From: Gammaproteobacteria bacterium | Lineage (GTDB): Bacteria > Pseudomonadota > Gammaproteobacteria > Competibacterales > Competibacteraceae | Direction: 5' to 3' | Assembly: GCA_024234995.1 (NCBI GenBank) | Contig: JACKNF010000001.1 | Coordinates: 372,001-436,000 of the forward strand | Length of the DNA stretch: 64,000 nucleotides | Shown here: in pieces, positions 17,811 to 28,182 of the stretch | Numbering within the stretch: position 1 is the stretch's first letter | Layout of the letters: every line of letters begins with the position of its first letter | Made by a program: the position numbers and the translations under genes | Notes under the pieces: generated by a model | What the model saw: the letters and a program-made list of their open reading frames with translations, nothing else | Told to the model about the DNA's origin: nothing | Databases searched by the model: none

Positions 17811-18968
17811 TCAGAGGGCTTCGGCATAGATCGTTTTTGATATCTGCGGGCTGGCGCGGCGTGGATTAGTAAATAGGCAGGCGTCACGGCTCGCCGGTGG
17901 AGCCAGATCAGTAATCGTGCTGGCGTTGACGCCACGCGCTGCCAGACCCTCATGAACCCCGCAAGCTTTGCGGAGGTTTTGCAATGTCTTTGTAATCTGT
18001 TTTTCCCGGACGGCCGCTGGCGCACCAGCAAGGGACACGCCGAGGGCTTGGCCGATACGCTGGTAACGCTCCTCGGCAGCGGGATAATTGAAACGCAATA
18101 CATGTTCAAGCAGCAAGGCGTTACTTTCGCCGTGTGGCAGATCCAAATAGCCGCCCAGGCTGTGTGCCATGGCGTGGACTGCGCCAAGACTGGCATTGGA
18201 AAAGGCCAGGCCGGCGTGCAGACTGGCCAGCATCATATTCTCGTAGGCCACTAAGTTAGCGGGATTGGAGACTGCCGGCAGAAGATAGTCGCGGACCAGC
18301 TCAATTGCCGCTAAGGCGTGGACATCCAGCACCGGCGAATTTGCAGTGGAAACATAAGCTTCAATGGCATGTGTCAATGTATCAAGCCCGGTGCAGGCTA
18401 TGAGATAAGGATCAAGGGTGGTGATGGTTTCCGGGTCCACCAATGATACGTCCGGTACTACGCTCTTGCTAACAATAGCGATCTTATAGCGCTGCACTGT
18501 GTTATTGATGATAGCAAACTGTGAAATGTCGGCAGCAGTGCCAGCGGTGGTGGGGATGCAGATCAGCGGTGGCCCTGGTTGCGGGATGCGGTCGACGCCT
18601 TCATAGTCCAGGATATGGCCACCATTAGCGGCAACAATGCCGATGCCCTTAGCGCAGTCGATAACACTGCCGCCACCCAACGCCATGATAACGTCACAGC
18701 CTTCGTCATGATAAATGGCAGTGCCGGCCATAACTTCGTAATCCCGAGGGTTCGGTGTGACGTCATGGAACACGACCGATTGCAACCCGCTTTCTTCCAA
18801 ATCGGCGAGCAGCTCGTTCAACCAGCCCGCGCGGATGATGCCAGGGTCGGTGACGATCAATACGCGCCGGGCTTGCAGATTCCGAGCGTAGAAACCGGCA
18901 CGCTGCCGTGAGCCAATGCCGAAAATAAACTCGGGTGCAACAAATTTGCGCAAGTCGTAAAGTGGCAT
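17811..18968 (-). CDS. Iron-containing alcohol dehydrogenase, ErcA-like
   Basis: Group III Fe-dependent alcohol dehydrogenase of 385 residues. The NAD(P)-binding GGGSVIDCAKG (about residues 97-107) and the metal-binding histidines in DTLTHAIEAY, HAMAHSLGGYLDLPHGE are present. The C-terminal DACLFTNPRR is typical of the ErcA subgroup, which in pseudomonads is tied to regulation of ethanol oxidation. The two-component partners known from there are not in the window. Intact and monocistronic; the start ATG follows a GGAGGGACC ribosome binding site. Confidence 0.88.
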   Translation of the reverse strand: MPLYDLRKFVAPEFIFGIGSRQRAGFYARNLQARRVLIVTDPGIIRAGWLNELLADLEESGLQSVVFHDVTPNPRDYEVMAGTAIYHDEGCDVIMALGGGSVIDCAKGIGIVAANGGHILDYEGVDRIPQPGPPLICIPTTAGTAADISQFAIINNTVQRYKIAIVSKSVVPDVSLVDPETITTLDPYLIACTGLDTLTHAIEAYVSTANSPVLDVHALAAIELVRDYLLPAVSNPANLVAYENMMLASLHAGLAFSNASLGAVHAMAHSLGGYLDLPHGESNALLLEHVLRFNYPAAEERYQRIGQALGVSLAGAPAAVREKQITKTLQNLRKACGVHEGLAARGVNASTITDLAPPASRDACLFTNPRRASPQISKTIYAEAL

Positions 18969-19085
18969 GGTCCCTCCTTTGCGTCGGGCCGATAGCTCTT
19001 ACAATAGTATCCAATTTTTCTGCCCTGCAATGGAGGGTTGCAAGAGGCAGTTTTCAGCATAATAACCTTTATAAACTTCCTGTAT

Positions 19086-19110
19086 TTTAATAAAGCTCTT
19101 TAATAAAGCT
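19086..19110. repeat. Tandem direct repeat TTTAATAAAGCT x2
   Basis: Two perfect 12-base copies (19086-19097 and 19099-19110) with a 13-base period lie about 75 bases before the hydrogenase protease gene, in its AT-rich leader. They could be an operator or chance in AT-rich DNA. Confidence 0.35.
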
Positions 19111-19184
19111 TAGCGGGTATTTGAGGAATGAAAAGGGATTGATCTGGGATTAGACACTTGAAAACCATTTTGGGAGAACCTGAC

Positions 19185-19681
19185 TTGACTGAAACACTAC
19201 TGATTCTTGCGGCTGGCAACCCTAGTCGGGGTGATGACGCCTTGGGACCCTGCTGTTTCTGGAGCACTTGATGGTTGAGCAGGAACAGCGTAACGGCTGG
19301 GGATATGTTGAGTTGCTCACCGACTTTCAGTTCCAGATCGAACATGCAGCCGATTTAGAAAACCGGGCGCTGGCACTGTTTGTCGATGCCAGCGTAAGTT
19401 GTCCAGGACCCTACCAATTCACTCTTCTTCAACCCATCCGGGACACCAGCTATACCAGCCATACGCTGTCGCCCGCTGCTGTGCTGTATGTCTCACCAGC
19501 AAATTAACCATCTCCACCTCCACCGGCGTTTCAATTGGCGATTCGCGGCGAAAGTTTTGAATTGGGTGAACCATTAAGCACGGCGGCGAACGCAAACCTT
19601 GCGGCAGCCCTAGAATTTGCTGGCCGGTTATTGGCGATGCCAGATGATGAGACATGGCGCCGGTTTGGCGGAAATCCATGA
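19185..19681 (+). CDS. Hydrogenase maturation protease, HyaD/HoxM family (frame interrupted)
   Basis: Endopeptidase that trims the C terminus of a NiFe-hydrogenase large subunit. A TTG start behind GGGAGAACC gives TETLLILAAGNPSRGDDALGP, whose GNPSRGDD is the family's nickel-binding N terminus. After one shift the frame reads VELLTDFQFQIEHAADLENR and FVDASVSCPGP, and then SHTLSPAAVLYV. After another it ends with FQLAIRGESFELGEPLS and LAMPDDETWRRFGGNP. Hydrogenase structural genes are not in the window, so the partner enzyme is elsewhere. Confidence 0.8.
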
Positions 19682-19800
19682 AAATTTCCTATCTTAACCA
19701 AATGGTTCATCAACCCCTTGCGCGGGTGAACCAGCAGGAGATCAGAGTATTTACCATCGTGCTGGATCGCCGACCGTACCATCTATGCTGGTATGGATGA
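19678..19800 (+). CDS. Possible small protein of 40 residues, unrecognised
   Basis: An ATG overlaps the stop of the hydrogenase protease gene (ATGA at 19678-19681) and opens a 40-codon frame beginning MKISYLNQMVHQPLARV. The overlap suggests coupling. The product matches nothing I know and may be the start of a frame-broken or truncated gene. Confidence 0.25.
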   Translation: MKISYLNQMVHQPLARVNQQEIRVFTIVLDRRPYHLCWYG

Positions 19801-19933
19801 GATATGGGAGGATGATTTTAGCCTAATGTACCCTGAAAGATTCAGTAAGTCACTGTCCATAGCAACCATAAATCAATTATGAATACAGTCATCGGTATCT
19901 TACTGGGATGAATCCACGCGCAGAACACCCGTG

Positions 19934-20404
19934 TTATGCTGGATGATGGTGATGATGGCGGGCGCCGCCGTGCGCCCCCAGCTTCTGGTTCGAACGGCAC
20001 TTGCTCATGGATCACGTCCAGCCCCAATTCTTGAACCATCTCATCGAGCACATGATCATGAAGATAGCGTAACCAGCCTGAATCGATCTGTAACGGGATG
20101 TGGCGGTTGCCAAGGTGATAGGCAGCACGCGCCAACAATAGGGCATTGTCCGTGCGGGCAGTGGAAACATGTTCTGCAGCAGCATGAACCTCAACGATCA
20201 GGCCGTGGTCGTCCGCAACCGGTCGCTATGACGCAGCACCGTGCCCGTGGTAGAAACAGGCCTACATTGGCGCCATTGTCTAGCCAGGTTCGCAAACGGC
20301 TTTTCTGGCGCAGCTCAAAGGGGCAAGGTCAGCGTCGTTTCAGCAGGCAACGCCTCATGTAAACGCTCAACGATTTGCAATTCCACAGGTTCAATAACGT
20401 CCAT
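19934..20404 (-). CDS. ureE: Urease accessory protein UreE (frame interrupted)
   Basis: Nickel-carrying chaperone for urease activation. The N-terminal part ERLHEALPAETTLTLPFELR leads to RTWLDNGANVGLFLPR. After shifts near 20230 comes AYHLGNRHIPLQI, then LRYLHDHVLDEMVQELGL. The last frame ends with five consecutive histidines (HHHHHPA) just before the stop at 19934, a nickel-binding tail typical of UreE. It is the last urease gene in the window; ureF and ureG do not follow. Confidence 0.82.
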
Positions 20405-20457
20405 GAGCGGCTTCTTCTCGGGGATATTCAATGCATGAGGCAGCAGATTCTGCCTTC

Positions 20458-22222
20458 TTACAAGGAATTATTTAGAACAAAAAGTACCTTTTGTGCCAGG
20501 GGCAGGATGGTAGCCGGTTCGCAGGTCAGCAGGATTCCGTCGGCGCGTACTTCATACGTTTGTGGATCAACCTCAATCTTAGGCAGCGCCTCATTATGAA
20601 TAAGATCACGCTTGCATATCGCGCGCGTGTCATGCACGGCCGCTAGCATACGATGCAGATCGAGGTGCATCCAGCGCCCCGCTATTCAACGCTGCTTTGG
20701 AGACAAAGGTCAGACAGGTAGCAGCCAGCGTGCCGCCAAAGGCGCCAAACATAGGCCGGTAATGTACCGGTTGCGGCGTCGGGATTGACGCATTCAGGTC
20801 ACCCATTGGCGCAGCAATGATAAAACCGCCTTTGATGATCAATGCGGGCTTACACCGAAAAACGCTGGACGCCACAGCACGATGTCAGCCAGTTTGCCGG
20901 TCTCCAATGAACCGACCAGATGGGCAATTCCATGAGTGATAGCCGGATTGATCATACTCTTAGCAATGTAGCGCTTGACCCGGAAATTGTCGGCACGCTG
21001 CCCGGCCTCTCCATCTGCTCCTGCGGGGGGGAGCGAGTTGCGGGAGAGGGGATAAGTGCCCCGTTGCATCTTCATCTTGTGTGCGGTCTGCCACGTGCGG
21101 GTGATGACCTCACCGGCCCGGCCCATCGCCTGTGAATCGGAGGCAATCATCGAAAATGCCCCCAGATCGTGCAGGATATCTTCGGCGGCGATGGTCTCGC
21201 GGCGGATACGTGAATCGGCGAACGCTACGTCCTCGGGGATACCGGGGTCGAGGTGATGGCACACCATCAACATGTCCAGATGCTCATCCACGGTATTAAT
21301 CGTGTATGGCCGGGTCGGGTTGGTGGAGGGTAGCACGTTCAATTCACCGCAGGCGCGGATGATGTCCGGAGCGTGCCCGCCGCCCGCACCCTCGGTGTGA
21401 TAGGTGTGAATCGCCCGGCCCTTGAACGCGGCTAGGGTGTCCTCAACGAAACCGGATTCATTCAGCGTATCGGTATGAATCGCAACTTGGACGTCATAGC
21501 GCTCAGCCACAGCCAGACAGTTGTCGATAGCTGCCGGTGTCGTTCCCAGTCCTCATGCAGTTTCAGCCCCATTGCGCCCGCTTCGAGCTGTTCCTCCAGC
21601 GCTGCCGGATGGCTGGCGTTGCCTGCCTTGCCGAGAAAGCCGAGATTGACGGGCAACCCTTCTGCTGCTTGCAACATCCGCCGCAGGTTCCAAGGCCCCG
21701 GCGTACAGGTGGTTGCATTGGTGCCGGTTGCCGGACCGGTACCGCCCCCAGCATGGTGGTCACACCGGACATCAATGCTTCCTCAACCTGCTGCGGGCAG
21801 ATGAAATGAATATGGCTATCGATGCCGTAAAGCGGTGGCAATCAGCCCCTCTCCAGCGATCGCCTCGGTACCTGGGCCGATGATAATGTTAACGCCCGGT
21901 TGAATATCGGGATTGCTTAAGCTTTGCCAATGCTTAAGCAATGCGTCCATCCTTGATGCCGATATCAGCCTTGATGATGCCCCAGTGATCGACGATCAGC
22001 GCATTGGTGATCACAGTATCGGCCGCGCCATCACGTTGAGGCCGTTGCGACTGACCCATACCATCGCGGATCACCTTGCCGCCGCCGAATTTCACTTCCT
22101 CGCCGTAAATCGCATGGTCACGCTCGACTTCGATCCACAGTCCGGTATCGCCCAGCCGCACCCGGTCGCCGGTGGTAGGAGCCATACATGTCGGCATAGG
22201 CGCGACGGTCGATGCGGCTCAT
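20458..22222 (-). CDS. ureC: Urease alpha subunit (catalytic), frame interrupted
   Basis: Hydrolyses urea to ammonia and carbamate at a di-nickel site. It begins MSRIDRRAYADMYG and overlaps the ureB stop (ATGA). Recognisable blocks, in shifting frames, are TTGDRVRLGDTGLWIEVE, GIDSHIHFICPQQVEEALMSG, the carbamylated-lysine segment GAMGLKLHEDW, the longest intact piece with YHTEGAGGGHAPDII, MVCHHLDPGIPEDVAFAD and SMIASDSQAMGRAGEV, then AFFGVSPH. The C terminus is EVDPQTYEVRADGILLTCEP. All active-site segments are retained, so the protein is probably intact in the organism. An extra stretch of about 13 codons follows MQRG (about 21060). Confidence 0.9.
21010..21062. repeat. C/G-rich element inserted in frame in ureC
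   Basis: On the minus strand CCCTCTCCCGCAACTCGCTC is followed by a run of seven C, GCAGGAGC and GGAGAGG. It sits between the conserved MQRG and DNFRVKRYIAK. Urease alpha subunits usually have about nine residues there; this one has about 22. The reading frame passes straight through. Confidence 0.5.
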
Positions 22223-22538
22223 GGCTGTTTCTCCAGCGGTCCCATTACCTCGGCGCGGAAGCCATGCACTTCCCAGGCGCTTAGCATAATCCACCAGCTC
22301 CACCTCGCGTTCCTGGCCTGGCTCGAAGCGCACCGCCGTGCTTAAGCAGGAATGTCGAGTAACAGCCTCGCGCCTGCGCACGCTCAAAGCGCAGAGCGGG
22401 ATTGGTTTCAGCGAAATGATAGTGTGAGCCGACCTGAATCGGCCGGTCACCGGTGTTAGCGATGCTCAAGCGCGTGATGCGGCGGCCGGTATTGAGTTCG
22501 AGGTCACCGTCAACGGTGACGATTTCACCGGGAATCAT
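22219..22538 (-). CDS. ureB: Urease beta subunit (frame interrupted)
   Basis: Non-catalytic urease subunit of about 105 residues. MIPGEIVTVDGDLELNTGR, then RPIQVGSHYHFAETNPALRFERAQARG, is in one frame. One shift near 22345 leads to TAVRFEPGQEREVELVDY, and a further shift to the tail ending GPLEKQP. The start at 22538 is supported by GAGGAG and by the family N terminus MIPGEI. It sits 12 bases after ureA and overlaps ureC by four bases, as in a tightly coupled operon. Confidence 0.87.
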
Positions 22539-22549
22539 GCGTGGTCTCC

Positions 22550-22851
22550 TCAAGGAATCGGGTGATGGACGGTGACCAGTTTGGTTCCGTCGGGAAACGT
22601 GGCTTCGATTTGCACCTCGGGAATCATTTCCGGGACGCCATCCATCACATCATTGCGGGTGAGTAGCGTACGGCCATGACTCATTAATTCGGCAACGCTT
22701 TGCCTTTCCGTGCGCCTTCTAGCAAAGCGCAGGACAGATAGGCAACGGTCTCAGGATAGTTAAGTTTCAGTCCCTTGGCTTTGCGCCGTTCCGCCAGAGA
22801 CCGGCAGTGAACAGCAACAGCTTGTCTTTTTTTCGCGGGAGTGAGTTCCAT
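22550..22851 (-). CDS. ureA: Urease gamma subunit (frame interrupted)
   Basis: The smallest urease subunit, about 100 residues. It starts MELTP at 22851. An indel near the run of A/T at 22825 displaces part of the first helix. The family sequence then reads LAERRKAKGLKLNYPETVAYLSCALLEGARKG, and after a shift near 22690 ends MSHGRTLLTRNDVMDGVPEM and LVTVHHPIP. It lies about 70 bases after ureD and directly before ureB. Confidence 0.87.
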
Positions 22852-22922
22852 GGGTGTTCTCGGGTAACGGTCAGGTATTCCAGAAGCGGGAAGGACAGGA
22901 AGACGATTGAATATCGCGGGTC

Positions 22923-23703
22923 TCAGCAACCCCCATGCCAGAATGAAAAATTGCCGGGCACGTATCGCTGAAGAGACCCGAGGTAGCGGCAAATGAGCAT
23001 GCCATCCAATGAAGTTACAGCGGCCAACTCTTTTTTTCCTTGCTGATCGGGCCACCCTTTCTTATCTAAGGCAGGGAGAAGGATAGCGGTGCGGATAGCA
23101 TCAACCAGCCCTTCCATAGGAGGGGTACATATTAATGTGGCGCTTACTGGCTGGCCCTGCAGGGCCCCAAGGGGCGTCGAGTATCGAATCACCACCCGTA
23201 TAACACGCATGCTCCAGGTAGAGTGGTTCTCCGTCGCGCCAGAGTTCAAGCTGTTGCGGCATTCGCCGGTTTCAAAGGTTTCACCTGCTGCGGGCCTACT
23301 TAAGCAGAGGATTTCCCAGCCCAGAAAGCGAGCGTCGCCTTGCAGTTCAATCCGGGTCAAAGTGTGGATCTGGGTGCCGCTGTAGAGGATATTCTCCTGG
23401 GGCAGCCATTCTAGGGTTGCGCCAGCGGCTTTCACCGTCAAATGCTGCACCTGACCGGCCAGAGAACCCGCACTGCGGTAGAATTTGCCAGCCGCTTAGC
23501 GTGGTGAGCAGTGCGTGAGCGCCGGTTTCAATCCTCGCGTCCAAGCGCAACTCATCACCGCCGACGACGCCGCCAGGCGGATGGAGAATGGCTACATGGC
23601 AGACTTCCGGTCCTTCGGGATAGAACGGCCGCTGCACCTGCAAAGGGCCTTGATGGGTGCATTGCCCTAGAACAGTGCGTGAACCGTCATGCTGAAAACC
23701 CAA
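22923..23703 (-). CDS. ureD: Urease accessory protein UreD/UreH (frame interrupted)
   Basis: Scaffold for assembly of the urease nickel centre with UreF and UreG. The N-terminal block LGFQHDGSRTVLGQCTHQGP, then LQVQRPFYPEGPEVCHVAIL and HPPGGVVGGDEL, is typical. The frame shifts near 23490 to VQHLTVKAAGATLEWLPQENILYSG. Two compensating shifts between about 23270 and 23150 surround the part that should read LWRDG; the C terminus is FWHGG-like. The true start may lie some 50-60 bases upstream in another frame (WRAHLTLGF). First gene of ureDABCE. Confidence 0.83.
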
Positions 23704-23931
23704 GGTTAGATGGGCCCGCCAGTAAGCGCAGGAAAAGATCCCGGCAGTCAGGATAATGATACTCCATAGGCGATGTTGGGGCGGTAATTTGTCTGGAAAG
23801 AGGCCGCTATCGACCGGTAAAAGTCTAGCCTATGTTCGTAAGGAAAGAATGAAATTGTCCTATGGTAATAAGCATCAAGTAATAAGCATTTGCCGGAATA
23901 ACGTGTGCAGAAATAATGAGCGAATAAGCAA

Positions 23932-25933
23932 ATGTCAATCGAGTCTAAGCAACGATCAGCGGGCAACACACCTGCTGGGGTACCGGCTTATTCACCAATG
24001 CATGTTCGCCTGGGGCTGGCTGCCCGATTATCGTTAACGCTGGTGGGTGCTGTAGCGCTGGTGTTTGTCACAGCATTCTATTATGACTACCAGAAGTCCC
24101 ATCAGCATATGCTGGACAGTGTTAACGCGGTTATCGCTGGTTTAAGTGGCGCGATCATTGGCAACGTGCAAGGTATTTTAGCCGATGTCATGGAAGTTGC
24201 TTCCAAACTGACACAATCCCTTGAACAGGGAGCGGATATTGAAGCATTACGCGCAGTGGCTACAGACGCCGTTATGGATAGCTCCTATTGCAATGCGGTA
24301 ACGATAGTATTGGATTCCAGGAGTAGCGCCACCCTTTGCAATCCCAAGCACAAATGCTGAACTGCCGCCACAGTCATTCTAAAGTGGATTGTGATTTGAC
24401 CGGGGTTTCAGCGCATCTGGAACCGATGATTCAAGATTCTTTCTCGAAGCCGTTGAAGCAGGGATTTGGAGCGAACCCTTCCTGAACCCTGATGCGGGTA
24501 TGCAGTTCCGCCTATACATTACCCGTTTATGGTATGCAAAATGGGGTTCAGGTAGCCGCTGGTACAGTGAGTGCGGAACTTTCTTTAAGCAGTTTGATGA
24601 GCGCCATCGAACGGTTGCGGGTTTTTCAAACCGGGTATGTGTTTATCCTGTCCGGTGATGGCCGGTATCTAGCCCACCTGGATCCGCAGCGGGTTCTGTC
24701 CGAAACCATTTTTGATGTGGCGCGCTTTCAGAAGAATCCAAACTTGTTCGATATCGGCCAGCGGATGATCCGGGGTGAAACTGGCTTTGCAGCGCTGTGG
24801 AGTCCCTACTTGCATAAGCCCGCCCGTATTTACTTTACCCTTTGCCTGGAACCAATTGGTCGATTGGCGTCGTATTTGGTGAAGAAGAGTTGTTCGCAAA
24901 TTTGGAAACGCTCGCGGGTGAGGTCTATCTCATTGGCGGTATTGGGTTGCTGCTCTTGCTGGCGCTGGTCATACTGATTGTGCGCCGGTTTACCCGGCCC
25001 TTGCTGGCCCTCACCGAGAAAAGTGTGGCGATTGCTGGCGGCGACCTGGACGTCGCAATTCCCGCACCTCGCGCCTTCGACGAAGTCGGTGTGCTAACCC
25101 AGTCCTTTTTGAAATGCGTCAGGCGTTGCGCCAGCAGCGGTTGATACCCTGGCTGAAGCGCGTGCGGCACAGGCGCGGATTGATAATGAGCTGAAGATTG
25201 CCCGTGGCATACAAGACAGCTTTCTGCCACGCAATCCGGCTGAGTTGGCCGCTCAAGGCGGCTTGGAGGTCGCAACGTGGTTTCAACCGGCCCGCGAAGT
25301 GGGTGGCGACTTGTTTCAATGCTTCTGGCTGGTGGATGGGCGGCTGTTTCTAGGCATTGGCGATGTGGCGGGCAAGAGTGTTCCAGCAGCACTGATGATG
25401 GCGGTCACCACGACGCTGGTGAAGGCAATGGCTGCAACGACCCCCGATCCCGCGGGTGTATTGGAGCAGGTCAATCGCGAGTTGTGTGTCCTGAACGAAC
25501 GGTTGTTGTTCGTGACTTTTTCGCTGCGGCATTGCATCCGGAAACAGGGAAGTTGACTTTTGGTAACGCCGGACACAATCCACCGTTGATCCGCCATGCC
25601 GATGGCAGCGCTGAATTCATGGATATTGCAGCCGGGCTGGTTCTGGGTGTCGAGCCAAACTGGACTTACACGCCAGTGGCGCTGTGTTTGGCACCGGGAG
25701 ATATTCTGCTGCTGTACACCGATGGGGTTACTGAAGCTATGAATGCCGCTGGTGAATGCTTCGATCCCCGGCGGTTGCTGGAAGTCAGTCGTGAACCTGA
25801 GATTGCCAGCCCGCATCAGTTGATCGAGAGGGTCATTGCTGCGGTAACTGCGCATGCCGGTTTGGCCGAGCAAAGCGACGATCTGACTTTGCTGGCAGTG
25901 GCGCACCCGGCGCTGCTGCTAAATCAACGGTGA
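23932..25933 (+). CDS. RsbU-like PP2C phosphatase with sensor domain and HAMP (frame interrupted)
   Basis: Membrane-bound SpoIIE-type serine phosphatase that would dephosphorylate an anti-sigma-factor antagonist. An N-terminal helix (LSLTLVGAVALVFVTAFYY) is followed by a large extracytoplasmic dCache-like sensor (FQTGYVFILSGDGRYLAH). A second helix (LIGGIGLLLLLALVILIV) and a HAMP segment (RRFTRPLLALTEKSVAIAGGDL) lead to the PP2C domain: REVGGDLFQ, IGDVAGKSVPAALMMA, FGNAGHNPPLI, LLYTDGVTEAMN and QSDDLTLLAV. Shifts occur near 24360, 24490, 24850, 25110 and 25530. All metal-binding aspartates are present. The anti-sigma-type kinase gene follows 13 bases later. Confidence 0.85.
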
Positions 25934-25946
25934 GGTCGCCAACGCC

Positions 25947-26396
25947 ATGATGTCTGAAAATTCCAATATAAAAATCACGCGTCTGTGTTTGCTTACTGAA
26001 CTGGATCATCTATCAGTATTCCTTGATCATATCCGTGAAATTGCTCAGACCGCCGGGTTGGCTGAAGCGCAAATTTCCCGGTTAGAACTGGCGATGGAAG
26101 AAGCGCTGGTCAATGTTTTTAACTATGCCTATGAAGGGCGGACGCACGCTTACACCGTATTCTGCCAAGTCACCATTCAAGCTGGCGGTCTGACGGTGGA
26201 TATCGTGGATGACGGTCCGCCTTTCGATCCATTGGCCCGCACTGATCCTGATACAAGCTTGGAACTGGATGAGCGTCAGCCAGGCGGACTGGGCATCCTG
26301 CTGATCAAGAGCCTGATAGATGAGGTAAGCTACCACCGTGAGGATGGGCGAAACGTGCTTTCGCTTCGAATTACCCAGGCCGTGCATGAAGGATAA
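25947..26396 (+). CDS. RsbW-like anti-sigma regulatory factor / serine kinase
   Basis: A 149-residue GHKL ATPase of the HATPase_c_2 family. The N box reads MEEALVNVFNYAY, G1 is VDDGPPFDP and G2 GGLGILLIK. Such kinases phosphorylate an STAS-domain antagonist and may bind a sigma factor. It sits 13 bases after the RsbU-like phosphatase, so the two probably form a phosphorylation/dephosphorylation pair. No STAS-domain gene is seen nearby. The frame is intact. Confidence 0.87.
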   Translation: MMSENSNIKITRLCLLTELDHLSVFLDHIREIAQTAGLAEAQISRLELAMEEALVNVFNYAYEGRTHAYTVFCQVTIQAGGLTVDIVDDGPPFDPLARTDPDTSLELDERQPGGLGILLIKSLIDEVSYHREDGRNVLSLRITQAVHEG

Positions 26397-26529
26397 AAAA
26401 TCTAATCAATCCGCCTTAATCCGTTCCTAGCCGGATTCTCCATTCTTGGCGCGCAACTTCAGTCACTGACTCCAAGTTCCCCCAGCGTCAGCATTCGCCA
26501 ATGCCAGTCGATAGGGGCCGCTAACGCGC

Positions 26530-27165
26530 TTACCACCCCGGCTCCAGAGGCAGATTTTGTACACTCCATTCCTGGCCAGCGGCATCCTGCAGGCTAATCC
26601 GCTTGTCCGCCTGTTCATCCTCCTGGAAACCAGCATCCAACTTGTTCAGGCCATGGGCTAATCCGTCTCCTAGCGCTTTAGCAACGGCCTCCTTGCGAGT
26701 CCAGCAGGCAAAAAACTTTCGCGGCGGGCTTGTTCTGCAGGCAATGTTTGAAAGAAGGCCCATTCGCGTGGAGTGCAGATGCGTTCAGCAACCGCCATGT
26801 AATCCAGCCGGCGATTCATCGCCTCTAAATCCACGCCAACTTCATGGTAGGCGATCGCATATAGCACCCGGCCGCTGCTATGGGAAAGATTGAAGTGCAA
26901 GCCTTCGCTATGTTCATCTGCCAGCACCGGTTTACCGCGCGGACCCTGGCTGAAACGCAACGCCGCTGCCATCCGGTTGAGATAGGCTCCCAGCAATTCC
27001 CGTAACAAGCCTTCGCCCGGCGATGAAACGATCCCGGTGTCCGGGAAAACGAAATCGTGCGGCCCGTTCCCGTTCATCCACGGTCAGCGTTGCCGCCAGC
27101 CTCGCTAATCGTTCCGGTGACGGCTGCAAGTTTGCTAGCCAGAGATGGATTTCATTAGCGGCCAA
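26530..27165 (-). CDS. 4'-phosphopantetheinyl transferase, Sfp/AcpT type (frame interrupted)
   Basis: Transfers phosphopantetheine from CoA to carrier proteins. The N terminus EIHLWLANLQPSPERL and VDERERAARFRFPGHRDRFI match the family. After a shift near 27010 follow LRELLGAYLN, GPRGKPVLA and LHFNLSHS. The magnesium-binding motif is GVDLEAM, and the second signature reads CWTRKEAVAKALGDGL after another shift near 26710. The tail ends in VQNLPLEPGW. Neither polyketide nor peptide synthetase genes are in the window. It is transcribed like galE but separated by about 50 bases. Confidence 0.83.
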
Positions 27166-27213
27166 GACGGAGTTTGCTCTAGCATTGAATGGTGATCATC
27201 GATGAACAGCGTG

Positions 27214-28182
27214 CTAACTCCGTGTTTCCCATTGCCAGGCATGTGCAATGATGGTTGCCAGATCGGCATAGCGTGGCTTCCAGCCCAGTTCCACGCGCAC
27301 CCGTTGGCTATCGGCTACCAAGCGTGCTGGATCACCAGGTAAAAGCGTTCGCCATATTGGACCGGGATGCCGCGCCCCGTGACGGTGCGGGCGGTCTCGA
27401 TGACCTCCCGACCGAGAAGCCGTTGCCATTTCCCAGGTTATAAGCCGAGCTGCCTCCGCCATCCCACAGTCGTTGTAAGGCCAGCAAATGCACTTCGCAC
27501 AGGTCATTAACGTGGATATAGTCGCGGATGCAAGTACCATCCGGGGTGTCGTAGTCATTACCAAACACGGTGATGTGTGACCGGCGGCCATTAGCGGCCT
27601 GTAAGACCAGTGGGATAAGGTGTGTTTCCGGGTTATGGCGCTCACCTAGCTCACCTTCTGGATCAGCCCCGGCAGCGTTGAAGTAACGAAGGCAGATTGA
27701 TTTCAGGCCATGCCGTATCGTAATCCTCCAGCATTTGCTCGACCATCCATTTGCCACGGCCGTAGGGGTTGATAGGTTGCTTGGGATGGCCTCTCGCTGA
27801 TCGGTATCCGCACCGGTTCGCCGAAAATAGCCGCGGTGGATGAGAAGATGAAATAGGGCACTCGCTGCGCCACCATCACGTCTAGCAGATTTTGGGTTTT
27901 GAATACGTTATTGCGGTAATACTTGGCTGGTTCCCGTACTGATTCGCCTACCTGGATATAGGAAGCGAAGTGCATGACCCCGTCGAAACGGGTTTTCCGG
28001 CATAGATCTTCTAGGATGTCGCGTTCAAACAGGTCGCCCAATACAAACCGCGCTTCCCGCACCGAATCCTGATGTCCGGTGGATAGGTTGTCCAGCACCG
28101 TCACCTCAAACCCGCGTTGAACCAGCAGCTTTACCATGTAGGAACCGATATAGCCCGCTCCACCGACGACAAGCACATGCAT
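27214..28182 (-). CDS. galE: UDP-glucose 4-epimerase (frame interrupted)
   Basis: Interconverts UDP-glucose and UDP-galactose (short-chain dehydrogenase fold), feeding cell-surface glycan synthesis. It starts at 28182 behind AGGGAAGGACG with MHVLVVGGAGYIGSYMVKLL (NAD-binding GxxGxxG). FASYIQVGESVREPAKYY and FSSTAAIFGEP follow. After shifts near 27790 and 27700 come DPEGELGERHNPETHLIPL, DYDTPDGTCIRDYIHVNDL, YNLGNGNGFSVGE and a C terminus ELGWKPRYADL. The catalytic YxxxK region (PYGRGKWM) is split by the indels but readable. It may supply sugars to the glycan locus at 37-64 kb (inference). Confidence 0.87.

Noticed and set aside
22923..23055. Separate hypothetical gene at the overlap of two urease frames
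   Set aside because: Explained by frameshifts in ureD and ureA; the sequence in the alternative frame is not conserved.
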